Positions 31,678 through 43,554 of a stretch of 64,000 nt of DNA are shown piece after piece (the first letter of the stretch is position 1; each line of letters begins with the position of its first letter). Position numbers and translations under genes: made by a program. The stretch lies in contig NC_058521.1 of the NCBI RefSeq assembly GCF_904849725.1, positions 433,956,676 through 434,020,675 on the forward strand, in the 5' to 3' direction. The notes under the pieces were generated by a model. That model saw nothing but the letters and a program-made list of their open reading frames with translations. It was not told where the DNA came from and ran no database searches. Origin of the DNA: Hordeum vulgare subsp. vulgare. Lineage: Eukaryota > Streptophyta > Magnoliopsida > Poales > Poaceae.

Positions 31678-33562
31678 GTACCGAGATGGAAAACCAGATC
31701 AACTTTGTAAATTTGATGGAACCGATTTTGTGAAGTTGGTCTCACCAAGATTTTCAAAGAGGTTTTGGAAGTCAGCCATTGACGATACGGAACTCCGAGT
31801 GCACCTTCACACAAAGGGAACGACAAGTGCTTGTTTAAGTTTTGTGATGAAGCATGAATAGAACTTGAGATGAGATAGCATAGATACCTAAAGAAGGGTC
31901 CTAGGCATTATTGTCCATGCAATTGGCAAAAGATAAATCAAGAGCAAAATAACAACAATTGGATGTCCTCGAATGATCAAACACGTGCATACCAACATGC
32001 TTACACAATAAGAATGACAGATAAAACATGGTGAACATGCACAAACATCCTAGGAGCTATCAAGCACTTGGGCGATGACAAAAGTCATCTATATATGAGT
32101 ATATTGACATAGAAGCCAAGTAAGAATACTTGATCATAGGTCATACTCATCGTTAAGCTGAAGTGGGGTTACCACTTTTACATAAGCATTAATGTGTTCA
32201 TATCCTTAGGAGATGCTTATAGTCAAGTCTTAGAGTAAAGGTCCCCGTTGATATAACATCCCTCCTAAGAGGGATCAACTGACCTTGGATTTTTTCATAG
32301 AAGACTTCAAGTAAGTGAAGTAGTAGTGGATGCTCAAAGGTGATGAAGATCATCTTGAGTTGGGAGCAATCCTTGTTGTTTTCTTACTCTTCTCACCTAC
32401 ATGGGTTAGTCCCAAAGCACAGGGAACATATGCAAGAATATCTATGGACATGGAGTGAAAAAAATGGGATTATGTCCAAAGATGCATTAATTACCTTGTT
32501 CCTTGCTTACCTTTGAGGTAATGTGTGACTGTTTGAACTAATGCATATGGTTGAGGTTGATTGCAAATAGTTATTGCCAAACTGATTAAAAGTGAGTTTC
32601 GTTGGCGGCGTCACCCCTCAAGAACTTTCTAGTTCTTCCTCTTGGGAATCCGTATCAACTTGATTGGGAATCTTGGAGTTGTGGTAGCACTAGATGAGGT
32701 GGTGCTAGAAGAGTCCTTGGGAATCCACCTAACTTTGACTTCGGGTTCTTCTTGAAATAGGTCAATGCCATCTTGAAGCTTTCCCTTGCCTTAGTGGTCT
32801 TGTGGTAGAAGGCCATCTTGTGAGCTTGTTTCTTCGGGAGGAGTAGGATCATACTTCGCTTCTTGGGGAACAAACTTTGGAATGTGGGTGTGGACCTTCT
32901 TCCCAATCATCTCCGTTGACGTTGAAGTAGCCAACACCTTGCTTCTTCCGATGTCCTCCTTGCTTGCACAAAATTTCCTCAAATTTCTTACTTCCAGCAA
33001 GACTCTTGAAGGCACCTCTGTTTGTAATCCCTTCCAATAAATCATTTTCTTGCTCAAGTGTAACTCCGCTAAAAGAATCATTAGTGGAATCAATAGAGCT
33101 ACTAGCAACAACATATTTGGACTTAGCTTTAGCATTGTTGTTACTAGATGAAGGAACTTTCTTGCCTTTGTTACTAGTGTTCCTAGGTTTAACTTGTGGA
33201 ACAAAAATAGACAAGAGTAATCATTTGGCTAGATAAGAAGAACTCTTCTTTCGAAGATCATCATTGATTGTTTTTAGGAACTCATGCTCTTTCTCCCAAT
33301 TGAGGTTCTCGAAGCGTAGCTTTTCTTGAGTTCTTGCAAGCTCTCTATGATCTTCTAGAGTAGTCTCATGAGCTAACTTAAGAGTGTTTAATTCCTTAGT
33401 TACTCGTTCAATCTCTTTCTAACCATCATCATTCGATTTCTCTTGACTAGCATGATAATTAGCAAGTTCATTTTCAGTGCAATCAATAGTTCTGTCAAAG
33501 ATAAAGTCATCTTCTCCTAACAAGTCATCCACATCACTATTGCAATCAAGATACTCGGGCTG
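31678..33562 (-). other. Unclassified repeat-derived DNA between A1 and E1
   Basis: 1.9 kb not assigned to the named elements. The first half (31678-32640) shows no supported gene. The second half holds a reverse-strand gag-like relic (32655-33560). Its last five bases GGCTG (33558-33562) would be E1's left target site. This may be the oldest DNA in the window. Confidence 0.55.
32655..33560 (-). pseudogene. Degenerate retrotransposon gag-like protein with charged N-terminus
   Basis: On the minus strand a Glu/Lys-rich, probably coiled-coil region (about 33560-33240: TKELNTLKLAHETTLEDH) leads to Lys/Asn/Ser-rich sequence and then GVTLEQENDLLEGI and LAGSKKFEEILCKQGGHRK (33050-32940). Such sequences are common in grass genomes as long coiled-coil, gag-like proteins of LTR elements; this is from memory, with no search. 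Stops near 33420 and 33213 and a frameshift near 32850 break it. No pol domain follows. Confidence 0.5.
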
Positions 33563-33936
33563 TGATACGTCTCCAACGTATCTACGTTTCCAAACTCTTT
33601 GGCCCTTGTTTTGGACTCTAATTTCAAGATTTGAATGGAACTAACCCAGTCTGATGCTGTTTTCAGCAGAATTGCCTTGGTTTTATTTTTGTGCAGATAT
33701 AAAGGTTCTCAGATTGACCTGAAAATTTACGGAGAATATTTTTGGAATTAATAAAAAATATTGGAGAAACAATCAACCGGAGAAGGGCCACCACCAGGCC
33801 ACAAGCGTGCAGGGCGCCCCCTGGCTTGTGGGGCCCCTGTGGCTCCTCCGACCTCGTTTCCACTTCTATATATTCCTATTCGGGGAGGAAAAAATCACGT
33901 AGAAGAGTTCATCGTGTTTTACGATACGGAGCCACC
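33563..33936 (+). repeat. E1 5' LTR remnant
   Basis: Aligns with the first 370 bp of the LTR at 37412, including a GC-rich palindrome region and TATA-like CTATATATTCC (33867-33877). Similarity to the LTR ends near GGAGCCACC, where the internal region begins. Confidence 0.78.
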
Positions 33937-34239
33937 TTGCTGCCATTGTCGATCTCCTTGCTCAAAGCTCCATTTGCAAAACTGTTTTAGGGGATTGTTC
34001 ATCGGTATGTGACTCCTCCTATGGTCCAATTAGTTTTTGTTCTAGTGCTTTAGGTGTCGCAAATTTTTACTACTATGGTGGCCTTGTTCTTGAGCTTGCA
34101 TGTCAAATTTGTAGGGTCCCAAGTAGTTTTGATGCATGATATAGTTTTTAGGCACTTGTGGGAGTAGTTTCTACAAGTTTTGATTGAGCTTTCTTCACCC
34201 TTATTTGGAGTCACTAAAAAATTCAGATTTATTTTCCAG

Positions 34240-35423
34240 AGAAAGAAAAGACGAGGAGATTTTTTAGAGGCTCCTTAAGATGGGGTTTCAAAGAAAATGA
34301 AAAAGATAAGCCTAGATACAATATTTGTCGCACCGCGGAAGTTCGACCACGTGAATGGCCAAGTGAGGCATTCTTGAGGGCGGCCGGAATTTATGAAGAT
34401 TTCTACTATCTAGCAGAAAATGCAGGCATCACCAATTTCCTCAATGATAAGTGTGACCAGTATATCCTACTTACTAATACTTTCGTGCTAATTTTCACTT
34501 TTATCCTGGGAAGAATCCTCCCATGGTAGTACTTAATTTATATGATGTGCCTAAGGAAATGTCACTTTACGATTTTTGCAATGTTTCTGCAAATTTTTCA
34601 CTTTTATCATGAGAAGAATCCTCCCATGGTAGAATTTCATTTATATGACGTGCCTAAGGAAATGTCACTTTACGATTTTTGCAATGTTTGCAAAATACCG
34701 TTTGAGGGCAGCATCCGTGAACCACGTCCAAGAGACATATTGGATTTTATTTCCGAAATCACTATAGGGGCAGGGAGAGGGGTGTCAAAGGCCAGAGCAG
34801 CCAGCGTACATTTTCCTGTTCTATGTTATTATTCATTATTTGCTGGGAGATGTTTAGTTTGTCGCGGCGAGAGTGGAAGCCTAAGTGCTCCCGACCTTGC
34901 TATCCCGTGCCACGCTTTGTTTGCTAATAGAACTTTTAGTCTGGGCACTATAGTGGCCCACCGGTTGAACTTAAACCGTTCAAAGGGCCCTATATTCAGA
35001 GGTATCCATGCATCTCGTTTAGATAAACACTTCGAGATACCTATCAGCCTTGACGAGGAAGCGGAAATGCTACTTCCTATAAGGTATTTAGATTATGATA
35101 GGATAGTAGCACATTATTTCATTAAGAAAGATTACGATAAGAGGCTGCTTTATAACTTCGTATTTAGTCAGGGTACCTGTGAGATTATTGTTTTGTGTGC
35201 TTCTTCTCTGTTCGATATCCATTAAGGCAGGTACACTATGATGCCCTAGGACATTTACAAATATTGCGGCCTGTTGCAGCCCCCAGCACCTGAGCCAGCA
35301 CCAGCCCTTGATTCGTATCAGGCTCCAGTTTTTCGGTGGGAGCCACACGAGCTCGCAAACCAGTGGAACCCTGAGTATCCTCCAGAGTATCCCGGAGAGG
35401 GTCATTTCGAGCCATGGCCTTAG
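34240..35423 (+). pseudogene. E1 second ORF (ORF2), unknown conserved protein, broken
   Basis: Homologous throughout to E2's ORF2 (42376-43554). Readable parts include YLDYDRIVAHYFIKKDYDKR and FRWEPHELANQWNPEYP with a C-terminal Pro-rich tail ending at 35423. A 103-bp tandem duplication (copies at about 34498 and 34601) shifts the frame by one; further stops lie at 35223 and about 35248. A probable intron (GT 34005, AG 34239) precedes it. The protein has no RT, integrase or protease motif and no membrane span. It may belong with the Athila ORF1-type proteins of plants, but I am not sure. Confidence 0.6.
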
Positions 35424-37397
35424 ACCAACTTAGGCAAAAAGCCTAAGCTTGGGGGAGTACGTCTTTCTCACCGACATTAGATTCACGTTCACACACTCAT
35501 TCCAGTTGTCGATGTTCATACTTTTTCATTGTACCATGCATGGTAGTTTATTTCTTCTTTTTGTTTTCTTCTTGTGTGTTTCATTAACCTCGAGAAAATC
35601 CAAAAAGTTTAGTTCTAGCTTTACCTTCTAGTTTGTTTAAGTTGTAATGTTAAAAGAAAACCCAAAAAGATTTTTCGTTCTTCTTTGGGTCTTAAGGAGA
35701 AGGCCACGGTGACATGCTGAGTGGCTCTCATATGCATTATCGTTTATCTATTAGACAGCCCATATTACCTTGTCTTCTCCTCTGAGTTTTTTCTTGCAGA
35801 TTCTAGCTTAATCCAATGCACATGCACTCTTATTATTATTATCCACACCGTTCGGTCGAGCAAGTGAAAGGCAATAAAGACGCTATATGATGGAGTGATG
35901 GAGGTGGAGAAAAGCTGGTATGATCTCGCCCTATTTTCTTTCTGTAAATAAGATTAGCTCATTGTTCTCGATTCAACTTGTTATGGGTTGAACATATTTG
36001 CAATGACAAATAGAGATAATAGTTACTTATGCCATGCTTAATTACCTAGGAGTGAATAATGGTTTGTCTTGAGTGGCAACATGCATATTAAAATGGATGT
36101 GATGTAGTATGATAGAATGGTATCCTCCTCCGAATGATTCGAGTGGCTTGACTTGGCACATGTTCACGCATGTACTTGAAACAAAACCAACATAGCCTCC
36201 ATGATGTTTATGTTCATGGTGATTTATATCTTACTCATGCTTGCATTCAATGTTGGTTAATCTTAAAGCATGTTTATGACTGTTGTCGCTCTCTAGTTGG
36301 TCGCTTCCGAGTCTCTTGCTAGCCTCCACTTGTACTAAGCGGGAATACTGCTTGTGCATCCATTTACATAAACCCAAAGGTGTTCCATATGAGTCCACCA
36401 TACCTACCTATATGCGGTATTTACCTTCCGTCCCAAGTAAATTTGCATGTGCCATACTCTAAACCTTCAAATAAATATTCTGTTTTGTATGCCCGAATCG
36501 CTCATGTAGTGACTAGGGGCTGTCAGTATCTTCCATGCTAGGCGGGTTATTCTCAAGATATGTGTTGATTCAGTATCATTCACGAGAAAGTGGATGGTAA
36601 TCGGCATGCCTAGTTCCATGCTCAAAAGTCAAATCAAAGTATAATGAAACAAAACTCCGCCAGGATTGTTGGTTGTATGGACGGTACCCATGGATTTGAC
36701 CCGCCGTGGAGTGTGATCGATTGGTGGAGGGGGAGTACAAACTTTACTATTCTGTTTGGGAGCCGCCTATAATGTATCTAGGATGGAAGATATTGAGATC
36801 TCTTAGTTTTTATGTTGAGAATGAAAGCATACCGCCCAAAATCCTGATCCATCCCTGTTTTAGAAGCTCGAGCTCTGGCACCTCTGTAAATCAATGCTTC
36901 CCTCTGTGAAGGGCCTATCTATTTTACTTTACTGTTGAGTCATCCTCTTCTTATAAAAAGGCACCGGTTAGAGAGCACCTCCGTCATTTGTATGCTTTTT
37001 TATTAATTGATATTGAGTATGAGTATGACTGGATCTCTTTTACAATGAATTACAATGCCTAGTCAGTCCTTGTTCTTAGGTGGTGCTTTTCATTTATGTT
37101 TTGCGGTCTCACAAAGGGCTATCGTGATACCAGTTTATCGTATTGTATTATGATTGTTTTAATAAAATTGTTGTCGTCCGAGACTAATTATTATTGCTCG
37201 CTAGTTGATTGTGCCATTGATATAAGTAAATATGAGACCTAAATATTATCGTGAATTTGGTTAGTCTATAATCTTAGCTGAAGATCTGTACATCAGTTAG
37301 ACATATTTAGAATAGCAAGATCAAACAGAGTTTGTAAAAGTTTTTCTTTATCACTTTCAGTTTATCAACTGAATTGCTTGAGGATAAGCAAAGGTTT
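35424..37397 (+). other. E1 3' non-coding region
   Basis: About 2 kb collinear with 43555-45580 of E2. It starts with a polypurine-like CCTAAGCTTGGGGGAGTA (35441-35458). No ORF is preserved between the two copies. Confidence 0.65.
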
Positions 37398-37411
37398 AAG
37401 CTTGGGGGAGT
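37398..37411 (+). promoter_or_regulatory. Polypurine tract of E1
   Basis: AAGCTTGGGGGAGT directly before the LTR start at 37412. The tract before the 45593 LTR is the same. Confidence 0.75.
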
Positions 37412-38807
37412 TGATACGTCTCCAACATATCTACTTTTCCAAACTCTTTTGTCCTTGTTTTGGACTCTAATTTGCATGATTTGAATGGAACTAACCCGGA
37501 CTAACGCTGTTTTCAGCATAATTGCCTTGGTGTTATTTTTGTGTGAAGAAATAAAAGTTCTCGGATTGACCTGAAAATTTACGGAGAATAGTTTTGGAAT
37601 TAATAAAAAATATTTGATATAGAATCAGCCGGAGAGGGCCCACTACTAGGCTACAATTTTGTAGGGCGCCCCTAGGGATCCCCCTCGCTTGTGGGGCCCC
37701 TATGGATCCTCCGACCTCATTTCCACTTCTATATATTCCTATTCGGGGAGGAAAAAATTAGGGAGAAGAGTTCATCGAGTTTTACGATACGGAGCCACCG
37801 CCACCTCGTGTTCTTCCTCGGGAAGGCAGATCTGGAGTCTGATTTCGGCTCCGGAGAGGGGAAATCGACGCCGTTATCATGATCAACCATCCTTCATCAC
37901 CAATTTCATGATGCTCTCCGCCATTCGTGAGTAATTCCATCGTAGGCTTGATGGACGGTGATGGGTTGGATGAGATCTATCATGTAATCGAGTCAGTTTT
38001 GTTAGAGTTTGATCCCTAGTATCCACTATGTTCTAAGATTTATGTTGCTATGACTTTGCTATGCTTAATGCTTGTCACTAGGGCACGAGTGCCATGATTT
38101 CAGATCTGAACCTATTATGTTTTCATGAATATATATGTGTTCTTGATCCTATCTTGCAAGTTTTAGACACCTATTACAAGTTATGATCCACATCACCCAG
38201 GGTGACAATAACTGGGATTCTTTCCGGTGATTACCGTAGTTTGAGGAGTTCATGTATTCACTAAGTGTTAATGCTTTTGTCCAGTTCTCTATTAAAAGGA
38301 GGCCTTAATATCCCTTAGTTTCCATATGCACCCCACTGCCATGGGAGGGTAGGACAAAAGATGTCATGCAAGTTCTTTTCCATAAGCACGTATGACTATA
38401 TATGAAATACATGCCTACATTACATTGATGAATTGGAGCTAGTTCAGTATCACCCTATGTTATGACTGTTGCATGATGAATGCCATCCGACATAATTATC
38501 CATCACTGATCCATTTCCTACGAGCTTTCCACATATTGATCTTTGCTAAGTTACTTTTCCGTTGCTATTGATACAATCACTACAAAACTGCTACTGTCAC
38601 GTTTGCCACCGCTACCATTACTTCCATACTACTTTGCTACTAAATACTTTGCTGCAGATATTAAGTCTTTCAGGTGTGGTTGAATTGACAACTCAGCTGC
38701 TAATACTCGATAATATTCTTTGGCTCCCCTTGAGTCGAATCAATAAATTTGGGTTGAATACTCTACCCTCGAAAACTGCTGCGATCCCCTATACTTGTGG
38801 GTTATCA
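37412..38807 (+). repeat. LTR shared by E1 and E2 (1396 bp)
   Basis: TGATACGTCTCC to GTGGGTTATCA. It is preceded by E1's polypurine tract and followed by E2's primer site, so it ends one element and begins the next. TATA-like CTATATATT is at 37729-37737, after a GC palindrome. Confidence 0.9.
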
Positions 38808-38818
38808 AGACCTTTTTC

Positions 38819-38835
38819 TGGCACCGTTGCCGGGG
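38819..38835 (+). promoter_or_regulatory. tRNA-Asp primer-binding site of E2
   Basis: TGGCACCGTTGCCGGGG, one mismatch to the plant tRNA-Asp 3' end complement, 11 bases after the LTR. Confidence 0.8.
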
Positions 38836-38873
38836 AGCTTAGCTTTATTCTCTGAGTCACACGGAATTTATAT

Positions 38874-41566
38874 ATGTTGATCACTAAAACCAAGATCTAC
38901 CCCTCAACTACGAGGACATGTAAGGAACTGCCATCTAGCTCTGCACTTGATTCACCGTATGTTATGAGTAAATTTGCGACACCACCCCCTGCTACTGAAT
39001 CTAATATGTCGCAAGTAATTGATGATGCTACATCTGCTATGCTTGATGCTTATGATAATACTTTGCTTGATACTATTGTTCCACTTGGTGAATTTCTTGA
39101 TGAACAAATTGCTAGAGTGAATGCTGAAACTGATGATATTGCTGAATCTGATGAAATTATTGAAACTGAACACTAGGATGCACCTGCTAGACCTAGATCT
39201 CCTAGATATGAATTCCCTATTATACCTAAGGGTTATTTTATAGAAGGATAAGTAGCTAGGGACTTTCTTGCATGTAAGGATAGAGATGATCTTAGAAATT
39301 GCTTTGCAAGTGGAAGGAAAAATCTTTGAATGCTAGAATACAATATGATCCCAAGTTTGCTACTTCACCTATCTTTGTTACTGATAAGGATTATGAATTC
39401 TCTGTCGATCCTGAGTTAATCACTTTGGTAGAATCTGATCCTTTCCATGGTTGTGAATCTGAAACTGTCGTGGCACACCTTACTAAATTGAGTGATATAG
39501 CCACCCTATTTACCCATGAGGGAAAAAATCATTATTACTATATTCTTAAGCTATTTCCATTCTCATTAAATGGTGATGCTAAGATATGGTTTAATTCTCT
39601 TGCTCCTGGTTGTGTGCGTAGTCCCCAGGATATGATTTACTACTTGTCTGAAAAATATTTTCTTGCCCATAAGAAACAAGCTGCCTTGTAGGAAATATTT
39701 AATTTTGTGCAGGTTGAAGAAGAGAGTCTCGCACAAGCTTGGGGGAGGCTTCTCCAGTTACTTAATGCTTTGCCTGATCACCCTCTCAAGAAAAATGAAA
39801 TACTTGATATCTTTTATAATGGACTAACTCATGCTTCTAGGGAACACCTAGATAGTTGTACTCGTTGTTTTTTCAGGGAACAAACTGTTGAACAAGCTGA
39901 ACTACTATTGAATAATATACTGAGAAATCATAATGATTGGACTATTCCCGAACCACCTCCAAAACCCACTCCGAAGAAAAGAGGTATTCTATTCCTCAAT
40001 CCTGAAGATATGCAAGAAGCAAAGAAATATATGAAAGAAAAAGGTATTAAAGCTGAAGATGTTAAGAATCTACCACCTATTGAAGAAATACATAGTCTTG
40101 ATAACCCGACACAGGTAGTTGAGGTAAATTCTCTTCGTAGATTTGATGAAGGTGATATTCCTTATAATAAGTCTGCTAGCCAATGCTTAGATGAATTTGA
40201 TAACTTTGTGGTTAAACAAGAAAAATTCAATGCTTATGTTAGCAGACAATTGAAACATAATGCTTACATGCTTGATCGCTTGGGTGATTATATGTGTAGA
40301 ACTGTTAATGACCTTAGGCTTATTAGTAAACATGCTTCCATGGTATCTACTCAAGTAGAACAGGTGCTTAAGGCACACAATGATTTGCTCAATGCGATAA
40401 TTAGTAAGAACAATGATCATTCTGTTAGAGTTGTGACTAGAGGTGGTAGAATGACTCAGGAACCTTTGTATCTCGATGGCCATCCTAGGAGAATTGAGCA
40501 AGATTCTGAGAGAGTTAGTATTGATGTACCTGGTCCTTCTAATAAAAGGAAAAAGAATGACGATAGGACTTTGCATGTTGCTAGTGAACCTGTTGTAGAG
40601 TCACATGAAAACCCAAATGATATCTCTATTTCTAATGCCGGGACACAATCTGGTAATGAACATGAACCTAGGGATAATATTAATGATGATGTTCATGTCG
40701 ATGCTCAACCTAGTAATGACAATGATGTGGAGATTGAACCCGCTGTTGATCTTGATAACCCACAACCAAGGAATAAGAGATAAGATAAAAGAGATTTTAT
40801 TGCTAGGAAGCATGGTAGAGAAAGAGAACCATGGGTTCAGAAACCCATGCCCTTTCCTCCTAAATCATCCAAGAAGAAGGATGATGAGGATTTTGAGCGC
40901 TTTGTTGAAATGATGAGACCTGTCTTTTTACGTATGCGCTTAACTGATATTCTAAAAATGTCTCCTTATGCTAAGTATATGAAAGATATTGTTACAAATA
41001 AAAGAAAGATACCGGAAGCTGAGATTTCCACCATGCTTGCTAATTATACTTTTAAGGGTGGAATACCAAAGAAACTAGGAGATCCTGGAGTACCTACTGT
41101 ACCATGCTCTATTAAAGTAAATTATGTTAAAACTGCTTTATCTGACCTCGGAGCTGGTGTCAGTGTTATATCGTTCTCTTTATATCGAAGACTTGATTCG
41201 AATAAGTTGACACCTACTAAAATCTATCTACAAATGGCTAATAAATCAATTGCTTTACCCATCGGTATTCGTGAGGATGTGCATGTTGTGGTTGCAAACA
41301 TTACTATCCTAACGGACTTTGTTATTCTTGATATTACCAAGGACGACATTTTGTCGATCATCCTTGGTAGACCCTTTCTGAATACTGGAGGGGCTGTTAC
41401 TGACTGCAACAAAATCAATGTCACTTTTCATGTTAATGGTAATGAGCATAAGGTACAATTTTCGAAGAAACAACCTCAATTTCATAGTATCAACTCCATT
41501 GAAAAAATTCCAACGTTTACTATTGGAGACTTTGAATTCCCTCTCCCTACTGTCAAAAAGATATAA
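38874..41566 (+). pseudogene. E2 gag-protease polyprotein, broken
   Basis: N-terminal segment 38874-39176, then after a frame change the gag core (YILKLFPFSLNGDAKIWFNSL, near 39538-39600, and EESLAQAWGRLLQLLNALP near 39720), a charged linker, and the retropepsin with SDLGAGVSVI (41140-41170) and ILGRPFLNTGG (41360-41393). Stops at 39174, 39689 and 40781, plus stops and a one-frame slip between 39177 and 39299, disable it. The same gene in E3 is broken at different places, so the lesions arose independently. In an active copy gag would package the RNA and protease would process gag; polymerase must come from another element. Confidence 0.83.
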
Positions 41567-41819
41567 GATATACTTATTTTTGGGGACATGCATATCCCCA
41601 TTGAGGTAATCTGGTGTTACTCGACAGTTCTCCGGTTCCATGTCATTCGAAAAAAGTTTGCCAATAAGACTTCATCAACCTTATTGATGGATTCTTTTCG
41701 AGGGGAATGAGATGGATGAATTTAGAAAGCACAACCTTCTAACCCAACTTTTATTTTCTATTCCTTAGTTTCAATTTATTATTTCTCTGTTTTCCGTTTT
41801 ATCCGTGCAATAGAAAATG

Positions 41820-42120
41820 ACCTGAAAATAAAGTTCTCAGAACGCCCTAAAAACGTAGTATGATTTTTTCTGGAATATATAAGAACTTTTGGTAATAAGA
41901 ACACATCAGGGGGCTGCACTAGTGGGCCACAAGCCTGTAGGGCGCGGCTACCCCCTGGGCGTGCCCCTGGCTTGTGGGTCCCACGTGGGGCCCCTTCACT
42001 TATTCCAGCACCCATCCACTTCGTCTCCCTCCAAAAAATCCGACCATTTCTCAAATCCATGTTTTAGCTCATCTTGATGCTGTTTTCGATCTCCTTCTCA
42101 AAGCTCCATTTGCAAAACTG
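41820..42120 (+). promoter_or_regulatory. LTR-like GC palindrome module upstream of E2 ORF2
   Basis: After a GTTCTCAGAACGCCCTAAAAA stretch comes GGAATATATAAG (41872-41883), then GGGCCACAAGCCTG...CTGGCTTGTGGGTCCCA (41924-41982) and CTCCAAAAAATCC. Order and sequence echo the E LTR (37560-37750). A possible intron with GT at 42141 and AG at 42375 leads to ORF2. E1 carries the same intron borders. I read this as a candidate internal promoter and spliced leader. Confidence 0.45.
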
Positions 42121-42375
42121 TTTTAGGGGATTGTTCATCGGTATGTGACTCCTCCTATGGTCCAATTAGTATTTGTTCTAGTGCTTTATGTGTCGCAGAT
42201 TTTTACTACTATGGTGACCTTGTTCTTGAGCTTGCATGTCAAATTTGCAGGGTCCCAAGTAGTTTTGATGCGTGATATAGTTTTTAGGCACTTGTGGGAG
42301 TAGTTTCTACAAGTTTTGATTGAGCTTTCTTCACCCTTATTTGGAGTCACTAAAAATTTCAGATTTACTTTTCAG

Positions 42376-43554
42376 AGAAAGAAAAGACGAGGAGATTGTT
42401 TAGAGGCTCTTTAAGCCGGGGTTTCAAAGAAAATGAAAAAGAGAATCCTAGATACAATATTTCTCGCACCGCGGAAGTTCGACCACGTGAATGTCCAAGT
42501 GAGGCATTCTTGAGGGTGGCTGGAATTTATGAAGATTTCTACTATCTAGCAGAAAATGCAGGCATCACCAATTTCCTCAATGATAAGTGTGACCAGTATC
42601 TCCTACTTACTAATACTTTTGTGCAAAATTTTCACTTTTATCCTAGGAAGAATCCTCCCATGGTAGAATTTAATTTATATGATGTGCCTAAGGAAATGTC
42701 ACTTTACGATTTTTGCAATGTTTGTGCAAATTTTTCACTTTTATCCTCGGAAGAATCCTCCCATGGTAGAATTTCATTTATATGACGTGCCTAAGGAAAT
42801 GTCACTTTATGATTTTTGCAATGTTTGCAAAATACCGTTTGAGGGCAGCATCCGTGAACCACTTCCTACAGACATATAGGATTTTATTTCCGCAATCACT
42901 ATAGGGGAAGAGAGAGGGGTGTCAAAGGCCAGAGCGGCCAACGTACATTTTCCTGTTCTATGTCATTATTCATTATTTGCTAGGAGATGTTTAGTTGGTC
43001 GCGGTGAGAGTGGAAGCCTCAGTGCTCCTGACCTTGCTATCCTGCGCCACGCTTTATTTGCTAATAGAACTTTTAGTCTGTGCAATATAGTGTCCCACCG
43101 GTTGAACTTACACCGTTCAAAGGGCCCTATATTCAGAGGTATCTATGCATCTCATTTATCTAAACACTTTGAGATACCTATCAGGCTTAACGAGGAAGAG
43201 GAAATGCTACTTCCTATAAGGTATTTAGATTATGATAGGATAGTAGCACATGATTTCATTAAGAAAGATAACGATAAGAGGCTGCTTTATAACTTGGTAT
43301 TTAGTCAGGGTACTTGTGAGATTATTGCTTTGTGTGCTTCTTCTCTGTTCGATATCCATTCATGCAGGTACACTATTATGCCCGAGGACATTTACAAATA
43401 TTGGGGCCTGTCGCAACCTCCAGCGCCTAAGCCTACACCAACCCTCGAACCATATCAAGCTCCAGTTTTTCGGTGGGAGCCACATGAGCTCGCAAACCAG
43501 TGGAACCCTCAGTATCCTCCAGAGTATCCAGGAGAGGGTTATTTCGAGCCATGA
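42376..43554 (+). pseudogene. E2 second ORF (ORF2), unknown conserved protein
   Basis: The first segment contains EAFLRVAGIYEDFYYLAEN and LYDVPKEMSLYDFCNVC. A 103-bp tandem duplication (copies at about 42635 and 42738) then shifts the frame. It resumes in the next frame with one stop near 42877, and from 42919 a 211-residue open stretch runs to 43554 (SKARAANVHFPVL, FANRTFSLCNIVSHRL, RSKGPIFRGIYASHL, QAPVFRWEPHELANQW). No ATG opens the first segment; an ACG sits where a start would be expected. Both E copies keep the amino-acid pattern, and the predicted size of about 390 residues is unlike gag. Function unknown. Confidence 0.62.

Larger units (their letters stand above)
33563..38807 (+). mobile_element. 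E1: pol-less gypsy element with its 5' half deleted
   Basis: The start TGATACGTCTCC at 33563 opens an LTR that runs only to about 33936, then joins directly to DNA matching E2 from about 42075 onward. LTR remainder, primer site, gag and protease are therefore missing. The second ORF, 3' non-coding region, polypurine tract and complete LTR (37412-38807) follow. The same LTR serves as 5' LTR for E2, so E1 and E2 form an LTR-internal-LTR-internal chain. Confidence 0.8.

Noticed and set aside
33563..33936. Solo LTR
   Set aside because: Only the first quarter of an LTR is present, and it joins directly to E internal sequence, so it is a deletion derivative.
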